Origin: Sphingobium sp. Cam5-1
Lineage (GTDB): Bacteria > Pseudomonadota > Alphaproteobacteria > Sphingomonadales > Sphingomonadaceae
Direction of reading: 5' to 3'
Length of the DNA stretch: 64,000 nt
Assembly (NCBI RefSeq): GCF_015693305.1
Contig: NZ_CP065138.1
Location: 2,294,001-2,358,000 of the forward strand
Under the pieces are notes generated by a model. That model ran no database searches. It was not told the origin of the DNA and worked only from the letters and a program-made list of their open reading frames with translations. Of the stretch, positions 53,114 to 63,340 are shown piece by piece (position 1 is the stretch's first letter; each line of letters starts with the position of its first letter). Both the position numbers and the translations under genes were made by a program.

Positions 53114-53599
53114 TTGCGCCCGACCGAGCCCCTTGCCCTGCACCATAGCTGGCCGCTCTACGACCTGCACCAGCATCTCGCCTCGGTGTCGCTCGACGAC
53201 CGTACTTCTCGCGACGACCAGGCGCTGGCGGAGCGCGGCATCGGCCTGTGGCATTGCGACCTTAGCGACAATAGCTTGTCATGGACCAGCGGCGTCTATG
53301 ACCTGTTCGGCATAGAGCGCGGCATGACGGTTCAGCGCCCGCTCGCCACATCGCTCTACCAACCCGACTCTCGCGAAGCGATGGAGCGGCTACGTGCCTA
53401 CGCCATTCGCCATCGCCGTGGCTTCACCGTGGACGTCGATATACGGCCGCTGGATGGCGGGGAATGCACCATGCGCCTCATCGCCGCCCCGATATTGGAG
53501 GGCGCGCATGTCGTCGCGCTCCACGGCGTGAAGCAGTTTTTGCCGCGCGGATCGATGGCGTCACGCGGCCTTGATCCGACTATTTTCATCCTGCCCTGA
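53114..53599 (+). CDS. lone PAS-like sensor domain protein
   Basis: 161 residues. GIGLWHCDLSDNSLSWTSGVYDLFGIERG near residues 42-70 is a PAS-fold beginning (PAS_3-like W.CD.....W....D.FG). RGFTVDVDIRPLDGGECTMRLIAAPI near 103 completes the sheet. No output domain is attached, so it may be a stand-alone sensor or a decayed part. The start TTG 53114 is uncertain. Confidence 0.7.
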   Translation: MRPTEPLALHHSWPLYDLHQHLASVSLDDRTSRDDQALAERGIGLWHCDLSDNSLSWTSGVYDLFGIERGMTVQRPLATSLYQPDSREAMERLRAYAIRHRRGFTVDVDIRPLDGGECTMRLIAAPILEGAHVVALHGVKQFLPRGSMASRGLDPTIFILP

Positions 53600-53691
53600 A
53601 TCCCGAGCCCACGAAGCGCCGCAAAAGCCTGTGGATAAGGTCGAACTGCGGCGTTGCCCTTGACCCAAGGCGCGGCTAGAGCCGACTGTTG

Positions 53692-54354
53692 ATGACCAGC
53701 CCGATCCTTATCTCGCCCTCCATCCTCTCTGCCGACTTCGCCCGCCTGGGCGAGGAGGTCCGCGCGATTGACGAGGCGGGTTGCGACTGGATTCATATCG
53801 ACGTGATGGACGGCCATTTCGTACCCAACATCACGATCGGGCCGGCCGTGGTGAAGGCCTTGCGCCCACACAGCAAAAAGCCGTTCGATGTTCATTTGAT
53901 GATCTCTCCAGTGGATCAATATCTGGACGCCTTCGCGCAGGCGGGGGCCGATATCCTGACCGTCCATCCGGAAGCTGGGCCGCACATTCACCGCTCCATC
54001 CAGCATATCAAGTCGCTGGGCGTGCAGGCAGGCGTGGTGCTGAATCCCGGCACCCCGGCCAAGATGCTCGATTACCTGATCGATGATGTCGACCTGATCC
54101 TGGTGATGAGCGTCAATCCCGGTTTCGGCGGACAGAGCTTTATCGAAAATCAGCTGCGCAAGATCGAGGCGATCCGCAAGATGATCGACAAGAGCGGGCG
54201 CGACATTCGCCTGCAGGTTGACGGCGGCATTGATTTCACCACCGCCCCGCGCGCGATCGAAGCGGGCGCGGACGTGCTGGTCGCTGGCACCGCAACCTTC
54301 CGTGGCGGGCCTTCCGCCTATGCCGACAATATCCGGAAGCTCAAGGGCGGGTGA
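53692..54354 (+). CDS. rpe: ribulose-phosphate 3-epimerase
   Basis: 220 residues. TIM barrel of the pentose phosphate pathway. [15 protein letters not shown] near residue 9, [12 protein letters not shown] near 34 with the metal His/Asp, VHLMI near 66, [13 protein letters not shown] near 140 and VDGGI near 177 form the full active site. The stop overlaps the heparinase-family start as GTGA. Confidence 0.96.
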   Translation: MTSPILISPSILSADFARLGEEVRAIDEAGCDWIHIDVMDGHFVPNITIGPAVVKALRPHSKKPFDVHLMISPVDQYLDAFAQAGADILTVHPEAGPHIHRSIQHIKSLGVQAGVVLNPGTPAKMLDYLIDDVDLILVMSVNPGFGGQSFIENQLRKIEAIRKMIDKSGRDIRLQVDGGIDFTTAPRAIEAGADVLVAGTATFRGGPSAYADNIRKLKGG

Positions 54355-56120
54355 GCGACAGGCGGCGCATCCCCAGCCCATCGCTTGCGGATACGGCGGA
54401 ATCAGAACCAGCCGAAAACGGAATCGAGCAGGGCAAGCGCCTCATCCGCGTCGCGGATGACAAGGGCCTGTCGCTGGCTCAACGGGTCGCCAACCGCTTT
54501 TACCTGATGAGCTGGAAAACACCGATCCATGGTCGGCGGCTTAAGGGCAAATATCCGCTCAAATTGCTCGCCGTGCCCGATGATGAAATTGCTGGCGATA
54601 CGAAGGCCGGTCAGGCTATCCGCGCCGGTTATTTCCTGTTCCGTGGGCTGAAGCAGCCGATTAACACGCTGGAATTCGACCGGCTGAGCGTCATTCCCGC
54701 CTTTGCCGATTATCTGCACAGCTTTGCCTGGCTGCGCGACCTGTCATCGGCCGCTACCCGCGAACAAGGTGCGCCCATTGCCGAAGCCGTGCTGCGCAAA
54801 TGGCTGGAGGCGCATGCCGAAACGCCAAGCGAACCAGCCTGGCGCGCCGACAATGCCGGTTGGCGGCTGCTTTTCTGGTCGGCCCATGCGCCGCTGATCC
54901 TGTCGTCCAGCGATCTGGTCTATCGCTCACTCGTGCTGAACTGCATCGCGCGGACGGCGCGCCATCTGGATCGCGGCGCGGACAAGGCGCCGCTTGGCCT
55001 GCCGCGGCTGGTGGCCTGGGGTGGGATCGTCGCGGCTTCGATGTTGCTGCCGGGGGGTGCGGCACGCAAGATTTTCGGTGAGGCGGGCCTCAAGCGCGCC
55101 ATCGAAAACACGGTTCACGGCGATGGCGGCATTATCTCGCGATCGCCCAGTGACCAATTGGACGCCATCATGCTGCTGGCGATGGTGCGGGCGGTCTATG
55201 ATGTTCGCCGCGAACAGGTGCCGCCTTTTCTCTCCGAAGCGCAAGGACGAATGGTTCCCGCGTTGCTGGGTCTTACCCATGGCGATGGCGGGCTTGGCAG
55301 TTGGCAGGGCACGGGCGCCATCGACCCGGCCGTCATAGAAGGCGTGATCCGGGCAAGCCGCGTGCGGGCGCGTCCGCTGCGGCAGGCGAGCGATTGGGGC
55401 TATCAGCGGATCGTCGCGGGCACGACCATCGTCCAGATCGATGCTGCGCCGCCTCCGGTCGCCCGACTGGCCGAGGCGGGATGCGCCTCCACCACCGCGA
55501 TCGAGATCAGCGACGGGCCGCAGCGGCTAATCGTCAATTGCGGCGGCGCGGCGCTTGAGGGCGCATGGATGCCCGGCGGCCTCGCACAGGGCCTGCGCAC
55601 CACGGCGGCGCACAGCACACTGGTGCTGAACAACAGCAATTCCACCGCCCTGCTGCCTGACGGCACGCTGGGACGCGGCGTCACCGAAGTCGAATTTCAC
55701 CGGCAAGAGCAGGAAAGCGGCAGCCGGATAGAGATCAGCCATGACGGCTATGTGCGGCGCATGGGCTATGTCCATCGCCGCCTGCTGCTCGTCAGCATCG
55801 ACGGCCGCGAAATCCGGGGCGAAGACATGCTGACGCCCGCCGCGCGCCGCCGCAGGCCGGTAAAGCTGCCCGCCGAGCTACGCTTCCACCTCGCCCCCGG
55901 GGTCGAGCCGACGGCCACGGCGGACGGTATGGGCGCGTTGTTGCGCATCGAGATGGGGCCTATTTGGCAGTTCCGCGCCAATGCCGGGAAGCTGACCATA
56001 GAGGAAAGCCTCTGGGTGGACGGAGAAGGCCGCCCGCATGAGACCCGCCAGTTGGTCATCACCGCCGAAGCGCTGCCCGGCGGATCGACCATCGGCTGGC
56101 TCTTCAAGCGGGTGAGCTAA
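54351..56120 (+). CDS. heparinase II/III family protein
   Basis: 589 residues. An N-terminal (alpha/alpha) toroid ([20 protein letters not shown]), a middle [29 protein letters not shown] helical region, and a C-terminal beta sandwich ([47 protein letters not shown]). Such lyases cleave uronic-acid polysaccharides, but uncharacterised homologues next to rpe and purH are ubiquitous in alphaproteobacteria and may act on cell-envelope glycan. No signal peptide is obvious at the start. Translated by overlap after rpe. Confidence 0.85.
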   Translation: MSDRRRIPSPSLADTAESEPAENGIEQGKRLIRVADDKGLSLAQRVANRFYLMSWKTPIHGRRLKGKYPLKLLAVPDDEIAGDTKAGQAIRAGYFLFRGLKQPINTLEFDRLSVIPAFADYLHSFAWLRDLSSAATREQGAPIAEAVLRKWLEAHAETPSEPAWRADNAGWRLLFWSAHAPLILSSSDLVYRSLVLNCIARTARHLDRGADKAPLGLPRLVAWGGIVAASMLLPGGAARKIFGEAGLKRAIENTVHGDGGIISRSPSDQLDAIMLLAMVRAVYDVRREQVPPFLSEAQGRMVPALLGLTHGDGGLGSWQGTGAIDPAVIEGVIRASRVRARPLRQASDWGYQRIVAGTTIVQIDAAPPPVARLAEAGCASTTAIEISDGPQRLIVNCGGAALEGAWMPGGLAQGLRTTAAHSTLVLNNSNSTALLPDGTLGRGVTEVEFHRQEQESGSRIEISHDGYVRRMGYVHRRLLLVSIDGREIRGEDMLTPAARRRRPVKLPAELRFHLAPGVEPTATADGMGALLRIEMGPIWQFRANAGKLTIEESLWVDGEGRPHETRQLVITAEALPGGSTIGWLFKRVS

Positions 56121-56215
56121 GGCCCTTACGCCGAATCCTGTCCTTGCCGCATCGGCCCGGCAGGACTAGAGGCCTGCGGCAAGCCTGAGCGGCACTTCGA
56201 ACAGCAGGAAGCATC

Positions 56216-57805
56216 ATGTCAGACGTCACCATCAAACGCGCCCTTCTTTCCGTGTCGGACAAGTCCGGCCTAATCGAACTGGGTCAGGCGCTGGGCAAAC
56301 ATGGCGTCGAACTGGTGTCCACCGGCGGCACGGCCAAAGCGCTGCGCGATGCCGGGCTGGAGGTGAAGGATATTTCGGACCTCACCGGCTTCCCGGAGAT
56401 GATGGACGGCCGGGTCAAGACATTGCACCCGAAGGTGCATGGCGGCCTGCTCGCAGTACGCAACAATCCGGATCACGTCGCCTCGATGAACGAACATGAG
56501 ATCGGCGCGATCGACCTCGTTGTCGTCAATCTCTACCCCTTCGCCGCCACCGTCGCGAAGGGCGCCGAACGCGAAGAGATCATCGAGAATATCGATATTG
56601 GCGGCCCCTCCATGGTCCGCTCCGCCGCGAAGAACCATGAGAGCGTCGCCATCGTTACCGATCCGGCCGACTATGCCCGCCTGATTGCGGAGATGACGGA
56701 AAAGGGCGGCGCGACCAGCTATGACTTCCGCCGGATGCTCGCGGCCAAGGCTTATGCCGCCACTGCCGCCTATGATTCTATGATCGCCAGCTGGTTCGCC
56801 TTTGCCGATCAGGGCGTCGATTTCCCCGAAACGCTGGCCGTGTCGAGCAAGCTCGGCGCGACACTGCGCTATGGTGAGAACCCGCATCAGTCGGCCGCGC
56901 TCTACCTGCCCGTCGGCCCTTCGACAAACGGCATTGCCCAGGCGAAGCAGATTCAGGGCAAGGAGCTGAGCTACAATAATTACAACGATGCCGACGCCGC
57001 GCTGGAACTGGTCAGCGAGTTCCGTGACGGCCCGCCCACCGTGGTGATCGTGAAGCACGCCAATCCCTGCGGCGTCGCGACCGGCAATACGCTGATCGAA
57101 GCCTATGAAGCGGCGCTTGCCTGTGACAGCGTTTCGGCCTTTGGCGGCATCATCGCCGTCAACCGCCCGCTCGACGGGCCTACCGCCGAGGCGATCAGCG
57201 GTATCTTCACCGAAGTCGTCGCCGCGCCCGACGCCGATGACGATGCGAAGGCGATCTTTGCGAAGAAGAAGAACCTCCGCCTGTTGCTGACGGGCGAACT
57301 GCCCGATCCCGCCCGCACCGGCCTCATGATGAAGAGCATCGCTGGCGGGCTGCTCGTGCAGAGCCGCGACAATGGCCGCATCACGCGCGATCAGCTCAAG
57401 GTCGTGACCAAGCGCGCGCCGACCGATCAGGAGCTGAACGACTGCCTGTTCGCCTGGACCGTCGCGAAGCATGTGAAGTCGAACGCGATCGTCTATGCCA
57501 AGGGCAACAGCACCGCAGGCATCGGCGCGGGGCAGATGAACCGCCTCGAATCCGCCCGCATCGCGGCGTGGAAGGCCAAGGATGCCGCTGAAAAGGCAGG
57601 CTGGAGCGAAGCCCGCACCATCGGCTCTGCGGTGGCTTCCGACGCCTTCTTCCCCTTCGCCGACGGCCTGCTGGCGGCGGTCGAAGCTGGCGCGACGGCA
57701 GTGATCCAGCCGGGCGGATCGATCCGTGACGAGGAAGTCATCGCGGCGGCGGACGAAGCGGGCCTCGCCATGGTCTTCACCGGCATGAGGCACTTTCGCC
57801 ACTAA
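56216..57805 (+). CDS. purH: bifunctional AICAR transformylase/IMP cyclohydrolase PurH
   Basis: 529 residues. Last two steps of IMP synthesis. The N-terminal MGS-like domain ([39 protein letters not shown]) and the C-terminal transformylase domain with [14 protein letters not shown] near 217, [14 protein letters not shown] near 252, and KHANPCGVA near 281 with the His/Lys pair. Starts 95 nt after the heparinase-type gene. Confidence 0.97.
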   Translation: MSDVTIKRALLSVSDKSGLIELGQALGKHGVELVSTGGTAKALRDAGLEVKDISDLTGFPEMMDGRVKTLHPKVHGGLLAVRNNPDHVASMNEHEIGAIDLVVVNLYPFAATVAKGAEREEIIENIDIGGPSMVRSAAKNHESVAIVTDPADYARLIAEMTEKGGATSYDFRRMLAAKAYAATAAYDSMIASWFAFADQGVDFPETLAVSSKLGATLRYGENPHQSAALYLPVGPSTNGIAQAKQIQGKELSYNNYNDADAALELVSEFRDGPPTVVIVKHANPCGVATGNTLIEAYEAALACDSVSAFGGIIAVNRPLDGPTAEAISGIFTEVVAAPDADDDAKAIFAKKKNLRLLLTGELPDPARTGLMMKSIAGGLLVQSRDNGRITRDQLKVVTKRAPTDQELNDCLFAWTVAKHVKSNAIVYAKGNSTAGIGAGQMNRLESARIAAWKAKDAAEKAGWSEARTIGSAVASDAFFPFADGLLAAVEAGATAVIQPGGSIRDEEVIAAADEAGLAMVFTGMRHFRH

Positions 57806-57812
57806 GACAGGC

Positions 57813-57839
57813 TGGCGGGGCGGTCCACCTGCCCCGCCA
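57813..57839 (+). terminator. hairpin after purH
   Basis: 9-bp G/C-rich stem (TGGCGGGGC at 57813-57821 with GCCCCGCCA at 57831-57839) soon after the purH stop. Only short T runs follow. Confidence 0.6.
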
Positions 57840-57853
57840 TCCTTACCTGATTG

Positions 57854-57868
57854 TTAACCATTCCTTAG
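57854..57868. promoter_or_regulatory. CtrA-like box TTAA-N7-TTAG
   Basis: TTAACCATTCCTTAG matches 7 of the 8 fixed bases of the CtrA consensus TTAA-N7-TTAA. It lies 52-66 nt upstream of the FAD oxidoreductase start. A single near-match, so only a candidate. Confidence 0.3.
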
Positions 57869-57919
57869 ATGATTTCCGCCAATTCCGATGATAGAAGTTA
57901 GCCTATCGGGGGGCATTGC

Positions 57920-59446
57920 ATGCCGGAAATCGACCAGAATGTGGATGTCGCCATCATCGGCGCGGGTCCGGCAGGCCTGACTGCGGCCTATTTGCTCACC
58001 AAAAAGGGCTATTCGGTCACCGTTATCGAGAAGGACCCCCGTTATGTCGGCGGGATCAGCCGTACTGTTGAACTGAACGGATTCCGCTTCGACATTGGCG
58101 GCCACCGCTTCTTCTCCAAGTCGAAAGAGGTGGTCGATCTCTGGAACGAGATTCTGCCCAATGATTTCATCCAGCGACCCCGGATGAGCCGCATCTATTA
58201 TGAGGGCAAATTCTACAGCTATCCGCTGCGCGCCTTTGAGGCGTTGTGGAACCTGGGCGTGTGGCGATCGACGCTATGCATGGCGAGCTTCGCGAAGGCG
58301 AGGCTGCTGCCCAATCGCAATGTCCGATCCTTTCAGGATTGGACGGTAAATGCCTTCGGACACAAGCTGTTCTCCATCTTCTTCAAGACCTATACTGAAA
58401 AGGTCTGGGGCATGCCCTGCCACGAAATGTCGGCTGATTGGGCGGCGCAGCGGATCAAGGGCCTTTCGCTTTGGGGCGCGGTAAAGGATGGGCTGAAGCG
58501 CTCGCTGGGTCTCAACAAGCGGCCCAATGATGGCATGGCGACAAAGACCTTGCTGGAAAGCTTTCGCTATCCACGGCTTGGCCCCGGCATGATGTGGGAA
58601 GCGGCACGGGACTTCGTGGTCAAGGGCGACAACAAGGTGCTGATGGCGCATAGCCTCAAGCAGTTGTCGCACGACCAAGGCACCGGCCGGTGGCAGATGG
58701 TCGCTCAGGGTCCCGAGGGCGAGGTGCTGCTGAAAGCGCCTCATGTGATCAGTTCGGCGCCGATGCGTGAGTTGGCGGGACGCATTCATCCTTTGCCCGC
58801 GACGCTCGGCAATGCGATGGAGCTTAAGTATCGCGACTTCCTGACCGTGGCACTGATGATCAAGTCGGAGGATCTGTTTCCCGACAACTGGATTTATATC
58901 CATGATTCGAAGGTTCAGGTCGGCCGCATCCAGAATTTCCGCAGCTGGTCTCCGGAAATGGTGCCCGATCCATCGCTCGCCTGCGTCGGCCTTGAATATT
59001 TCTGCTTTGAGGGCGACGGTCTTTGGTCATCGAGCGACGATGCCCTGGTCGAGCTAGCCAAACGCGAGATGGCGATCCTGGGGCTTTGCGATCCTGGCGA
59101 TGTGGTCGGGGGAGCTGTCGTCCGTCAGGAGAAGGCCTATCCCGTCTATGACGATGATTATGCCGTCAATGTGCTGAAGATGCGGACGGAATTGGAGCAG
59201 CTCTACCCGACGCTGCATCTGGTCGGCCGCAACGGCATGCACCGCTATAATAATCAGGATCATGCGATGATGACCGCCATGCTGACCGTGCGGAACATCG
59301 AAGCTGGCGAGCGGCAGTTCGACATCTGGGCGGTCAACGAGGATGCCGAATATCATGAAGCTGGCGAGGAAGGCGAAGAAGCCATCGGGCAGAATGCGGC
59401 GCTGGGAAGCGTGCGGCGGGTGCCCGGCCGCCTGAAGGCCGCGTAA
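57920..59446 (+). CDS. FAD-dependent oxidoreductase of the amine-oxidase/UDP-galactopyranose-mutase-like type
   Basis: 508 residues. DVAIIGAGPAGLTAAYLL near residue 9 is the FAD Rossmann motif. GGISRTVELNGFRFDIGGHRFF near 44 continues the flavin site, and the C-terminal GRNGMHRYNNQDHAMMTAML closes it. It resembles UDP-galactopyranose mutase and related NAD(P)/FAD enzymes that modify sugars on surface polysaccharide. It heads a set with GtrA and a GT-C-like protein. The reaction is not determined by sequence alone. Confidence 0.85.
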   Translation: MPEIDQNVDVAIIGAGPAGLTAAYLLTKKGYSVTVIEKDPRYVGGISRTVELNGFRFDIGGHRFFSKSKEVVDLWNEILPNDFIQRPRMSRIYYEGKFYSYPLRAFEALWNLGVWRSTLCMASFAKARLLPNRNVRSFQDWTVNAFGHKLFSIFFKTYTEKVWGMPCHEMSADWAAQRIKGLSLWGAVKDGLKRSLGLNKRPNDGMATKTLLESFRYPRLGPGMMWEAARDFVVKGDNKVLMAHSLKQLSHDQGTGRWQMVAQGPEGEVLLKAPHVISSAPMRELAGRIHPLPATLGNAMELKYRDFLTVALMIKSEDLFPDNWIYIHDSKVQVGRIQNFRSWSPEMVPDPSLACVGLEYFCFEGDGLWSSSDDALVELAKREMAILGLCDPGDVVGGAVVRQEKAYPVYDDDYAVNVLKMRTELEQLYPTLHLVGRNGMHRYNNQDHAMMTAMLTVRNIEAGERQFDIWAVNEDAEYHEAGEEGEEAIGQNAALGSVRRVPGRLKAA

Positions 59447-59456
59447 ACCGGCAGTC

Positions 59457-59870
59457 ATGGCATTGATGAACCTTGGCCATCTGACCAGCGCCTTAACCGT
59501 CCGCTTCACCATAGTCCGTTATCTGCTGGCCAGCCTGTGCGCGCTTTGCGGCGACATGCTGCTGTTCCTGGCGTTGCTGCGGTTCGATGTGCCGCCCACG
59601 ATGGCGGGGGCCATCGGCTATGCATCGGGCCTGCTGCTGCATTGGCTGATCAGTGTTCGGTTCGTTTTTCCTTCGGCTGTTGGCCCGACGAACCGGCAGC
59701 GTCTGGGCTTTGTCGTCAGCGCGGTGGTCGGCATTGCCGTGACATCCGGCCTGATCAGCGTTCTGGGAGCCGCCGGAATGGCTCCGGCGCTTGCCAAGCT
59801 GTTCGCCATCCCCGCAAGTTTTCTATCGGTATATGCGATCCGGAAATATGGCGTCTTCGTCGCTCGCTAA
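59457..59870 (+). CDS. GtrA-family membrane protein
   Basis: 137 residues, four hydrophobic segments: FTIVRYLLASLCALCGDMLLFLALL, GAIGYASGLLLHWLIS, RQRLGFVVSAVVGIAVTSG and [16 protein letters not shown]. GtrA/DPMS-type proteins help carry lipid-linked sugars across the membrane. 10 nt after the FAD gene, and its 3' end overlaps the next gene. Confidence 0.88.
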   Translation: MALMNLGHLTSALTVRFTIVRYLLASLCALCGDMLLFLALLRFDVPPTMAGAIGYASGLLLHWLISVRFVFPSAVGPTNRQRLGFVVSAVVGIAVTSGLISVLGAAGMAPALAKLFAIPASFLSVYAIRKYGVFVAR

Positions 59871-61677
59871 GATCCGCACGGGGTTTACCCGCGACATTGG
59901 GGGGACAGCCGCCCCCAATGCCCGCTGGCTCGTCCTTGCCTGGATTTGCTGTTCCATCATCTTGTTGTGGCTGGCCCGCGACCAGTTGGACATTTTGGGC
60001 TTTCGTGATCCGGACGACGCAATGCGCCTTCAGCAGGTGCGCGACTGGCTCGGCGGCCAGGCCTTTCTGGATGTCAGTCAGCATCGGGTGAACCCGCCCT
60101 TTGGCGGACCCATGCATTGGTCGCGGATCGTCGATATGCCGATCGCGGCCATAATCCTGCTGCTGCGACCGGTGCTGGGCAGCCACCTGGCCGAAGTGAT
60201 CGCCTGCTCGACGGTTCCATTGCTGTTGTTGGGTGCGTTGGCATGGGCACTGCATGTTGCTGTTATTCGCATTGCTGGCAAACCGGCGGCGATACTTGCG
60301 CCGGTGCTCATGCTGACGACGCCGACCATCCTTGTGCAATTCGGGCCACTGCGGATCGATCACCATGGCTGGCAGATCCTGATGGCGACGATCGCTCTTG
60401 CAGGTGCCATGGATACGCGGCCCGGACGCGGCGGCGTGGTCGCAGGCGCCGCCATGGCCGTGTGGCTACAGATTTCGAGCGAAGGACTGCCCTATGCCGC
60501 CCTGTTCGCGGCTGTATTGGCGTTGCGGCAGTGGCGAGATCGAGATGAGACGCCCCGCTTTCTAACCTATGCGCTGACCTTGGGCAGTGCCGCGCTCTTG
60601 CTACTGGCTGTCCTGCGCGGCATGGCGCCGCTAGCGCATGCGCAATGCGATGCTCTTTCAGCGGCCTATATCTGGCCATTGACCGCCTTCGCGATCGTAA
60701 CGCCGATTGTCTTCCGCATCGCCGCCCCCGTTTCCGCGACTGGGCGGTTCGCCGCCGCCGGAACGGGCGCATTGGCCGCCGCCGCGCTGTTCATCATCAC
60801 CGGCAAGTCTTGCCTGACCGGCGATCCTTTCCAGTCGCTGGGACCCGTCGCCTATAAACTCTGGTATTTGCATGTCATGGAAGGCCGCCCGATCTGGGAA
60901 CAGGGCCGATCGATGATGGGCCTCATCCTGCTGCCTCCGCTCGCGGGAGTGGCCGGGTCGATCATGGCGGCGCGAATTTCCGATACGGCCAAGGCGCGTG
61001 ACCGCTGGCTGGCTGTGGCGCTTCTTCTGACCGGAGCGACGCTGGTCGCCATCCTCGTGATGCGGGCGATGTCGGTCGCCCATGTCCTGGCGTTGCCGGG
61101 GGTGGCCTGGTTGATGTTACGGCTCTTCCGCCGGGCGCAGCAGAAAACCGCGACGATCCCGAGGGTGTTCGCGTCCTCGGCGGTCGCTTTGCTCACCCCG
61201 GCCGCCTTATGCGCGCTCTGGATCGCAGCGACGGCGGGCGCTGAGAAAGAGGAGAAATCACCCACGCCTGCGGGTGAATGCCGGACTGCCGCGGTGTTGG
61301 AGCCATTGCGGCAGTTGCCCCGATCGACGCTGTTTGCGCCCCTGGACATCGGCCCCGACATTTTGATCCGCACCCGCCACGACGTCATCGGCACGGCGCA
61401 TCACCGGAATGCGGCCGGGATCACGGCGGTGGTCGAGGGCTTTACCGCGCCGCCAGCTAAGGCACGGGCTATTCTGACGGCTTTGAATAGTGGCAGGGGA
61501 CCAGACTATCTGGTGACCTGTCCAAGCCTCAATGAGTTCAGGCATTATGCTCAGGAGCATCCGGGCAGTCTGGCAATGATTTTGGACAAGGGTGGACAGC
61601 CCGACTGGTTGAAGCCGATCAGGCTTCAGGGGATGACGTCCTTGCGAGTCTACAGGATCATGCCGCCGCAAAACTGA
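59848..61677 (+). CDS. GT-C-like polytopic membrane glycosyltransferase (putative)
   Basis: About 609 residues with roughly ten hydrophobic segments. [19 protein letters not shown] near residue 52, in the first loop, has the acidic DPDD pattern of GT-C enzymes, and [13 protein letters not shown] near 170 resembles the DHH-type motif of oligosaccharyltransferases. The C-terminal domain is soluble. ATG 59848 overlaps gtrA by 23 nt; the frame is open to 59791. Likely adds sugars from a lipid donor in the periplasm (inference). Confidence 0.7.
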   Translation: MASSSLAKIRTGFTRDIGGTAAPNARWLVLAWICCSIILLWLARDQLDILGFRDPDDAMRLQQVRDWLGGQAFLDVSQHRVNPPFGGPMHWSRIVDMPIAAIILLLRPVLGSHLAEVIACSTVPLLLLGALAWALHVAVIRIAGKPAAILAPVLMLTTPTILVQFGPLRIDHHGWQILMATIALAGAMDTRPGRGGVVAGAAMAVWLQISSEGLPYAALFAAVLALRQWRDRDETPRFLTYALTLGSAALLLLAVLRGMAPLAHAQCDALSAAYIWPLTAFAIVTPIVFRIAAPVSATGRFAAAGTGALAAAALFIITGKSCLTGDPFQSLGPVAYKLWYLHVMEGRPIWEQGRSMMGLILLPPLAGVAGSIMAARISDTAKARDRWLAVALLLTGATLVAILVMRAMSVAHVLALPGVAWLMLRLFRRAQQKTATIPRVFASSAVALLTPAALCALWIAATAGAEKEEKSPTPAGECRTAAVLEPLRQLPRSTLFAPLDIGPDILIRTRHDVIGTAHHRNAAGITAVVEGFTAPPAKARAILTALNSGRGPDYLVTCPSLNEFRHYAQEHPGSLAMILDKGGQPDWLKPIRLQGMTSLRVYRIMPPQN

Positions 61678-62134
61678 GCGCCACGCCGTTCATGCAATAG
61701 CGTTTCCCGGTGGGCGGCGGTCCATCATCGAAAACATGGCCCAGGTGGCCGCCGCATCGGGCGCAATGAACCTCGATCCTTGGATAAAGCAAGGACATAT
61801 CTCGCGATATACCCGTGGCACGGGGCAAGGGCGCCCAGAAGCTCGGCCAACCTGTGCCGCTGTCGAATTTGGTCTTCGAACTGAACAGTGCCTGGTCGCA
61901 CCCTGCGCATCTAAAGGTGCCCGCGCGATGTTCCTTGTTCAACGGACTGGTGAAGGGATGTTCAGTGGCCTGCTTGCGCAGCACATTATAGGCAAGCGGG
62001 CTGAGGCGCTTGCGCCATTCAGCATCGGTCAGGGTAAAGGGATAAGCGGCGGCGGCCTCTTCCATGCCCAATCGCCAGAAGGCGAGAGCGGCTACCGCAC
62101 AGGCCCCACTTTTTAGAAGATCCCGCCGTGTCAT
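61658..62134 (-). CDS. msrB: peptide-methionine (R)-S-oxide reductase MsrB with Tat-type signal
   Basis: 158 residues. A Tat-like signal, [19 protein letters not shown], precedes the MsrB domain: the zinc cysteines CAGC near residue 77 and CARC near 125, GTGWPSF near 93, and catalytic RYCMNG with Cys near 147. Reduces methionine-R-sulfoxide, here probably in the periplasm. Its 3' end overlaps the convergent membrane gene by 20 nt. Most MsrB proteins are cytosolic; exported ones exist. Confidence 0.93.
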   Translation of the reverse strand: MTRRDLLKSGACAVAALAFWRLGMEEAAAAYPFTLTDAEWRKRLSPLAYNVLRKQATEHPFTSPLNKEHRAGTFRCAGCDQALFSSKTKFDSGTGWPSFWAPLPRATGISRDMSLLYPRIEVHCARCGGHLGHVFDDGPPPTGKRYCMNGVALSFAAA

Positions 62135-62143
62135 CCCGCCTGC

Positions 62144-63340
62144 CTAACCAACCGAGGCTGAGCGCCGCCTGAACCATTTCCGGCTGCTGCCATGGCCTGA
62201 TTTAAGCACATGCCGACGGAACAGCCAGACGCCCAGACGGATAATGGCGGCAACCCAAATGGCCTGCCAGACGATCGCAAGAATATGGGGCCATAGCGCT
62301 GCGTCCTGAGCCGCTCGCGCGATCATCGCGAATGGCGAGGAGAAGGGGAAGATGATCGCGCCAATCTCTGGAGCGGAGCCCATATGATCGACCGCATAGG
62401 TCGCGAAAAAGAAGACGCCCATCTGTGCCATGGTGACCGGCATGTTGAGCGTCTGCACCTCCCGAACGGTTGCGGCCTGCGCACCGATGCCCAGGAATAA
62501 CGAGCCCAGCAGGGCGTAGGCCATGGTGAAATAGACGCCGCCAAGCAGCAGGAACATGGGCCATCCGACGGCAGGGATAGGCGGCGCAATGTCAGGACCT
62601 GCGAAAATCCTGACGCCGAAAACGACCCCCGCCCCCCAGAAGCCGATGCCGACGAAGCTCATCCCGAGCATAGCGATAAGCTTGCCCAGAAAAACGGAAT
62701 CGATCGGGACGGCGGCAGCGAGGATTTCGATCACCTTGTTGGTCTTTTCCTCCACAAGGTTGGACAGAACCATGCCCGCAAGGAGCATGGTGAGCAGGAA
62801 TATCAAGACCTGCGCCGCACGGCCGGTCAACAATCGCGATTGCGCCTCCGCGCCCGCGCTAGCCGTAACGAGCTGCTTTTCGATCCGTACATGGGGTAGC
62901 TGTTCGCCAGCGACGGCCGCGCTTGCGAGCAGGCTGATGTCGCCTTCCAGCATGGCGAGATCGTCGGCTTTGCCGGTGAGCACAGGATGGGTGATCGTGC
63001 CCGACAGGATGGCGATGAAGCGGGCGTCGGGCCGCATAAGCAAGGCGCGCGGCGCTCCCTTGGGCGCGCGTTGCAGGCGGGGGAGGTTGTCCGCCCCCAA
63101 TCGGGCGGCCAGAATGTCATGGGCCTGTTCCATGCGCGCCGCATCGTCCTTCGCCATGGCGATGCCGACGGTGGGGCGCAGGCTTTCAGTCGTGATCTTT
63201 TCACCCAGACCACCAAACGCCATGCCGATCACGACCGGGAACAAGGGGCCGAGCAGGAACAGTATGAAGGTCTTTGAAAAGATCACAGCAGAAAAATCGC
63301 GCCGGGCGATGACCAGAGCCGCGCGCAGAACTTCGCTCAT
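62144..63340 (-). CDS. ABC-2 type transporter permease (NatB-like)
   Basis: 398 residues. First membrane segment (SKTFILFLLGPLFPVVIGMAF), a large extracytoplasmic loop, then five more (VLIFLLTMLLAGMVLSNLVEEKTNKVIEI, LIAMLGMSFVGIGFWGAG, WPMFLLLGGVYFTMAYALLG, MAQMGVFFFATYAVD). The VEEKTNKVIE segment is typical of NatB-type exporters. ATG 63340 follows the stop of the ATPase gene by one shared base; a GTG at 63343 is an alternative. Confidence 0.88.
   Translation of the reverse strand: MSEVLRAALVIARRDFSAVIFSKTFILFLLGPLFPVVIGMAFGGLGEKITTESLRPTVGIAMAKDDAARMEQAHDILAARLGADNLPRLQRAPKGAPRALLMRPDARFIAILSGTITHPVLTGKADDLAMLEGDISLLASAAVAGEQLPHVRIEKQLVTASAGAEAQSRLLTGRAAQVLIFLLTMLLAGMVLSNLVEEKTNKVIEILAAAVPIDSVFLGKLIAMLGMSFVGIGFWGAGVVFGVRIFAGPDIAPPIPAVGWPMFLLLGGVYFTMAYALLGSLFLGIGAQAATVREVQTLNMPVTMAQMGVFFFATYAVDHMGSAPEIGAIIFPFSSPFAMIARAAQDAALWPHILAIVWQAIWVAAIIRLGVWLFRRHVLKSGHGSSRKWFRRRSASVG

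Noticed and set aside
56270..57802. Minus-strand frame of 510 residues inside purH
   Set aside because: Antisense of PurH with all its motifs on the plus strand.
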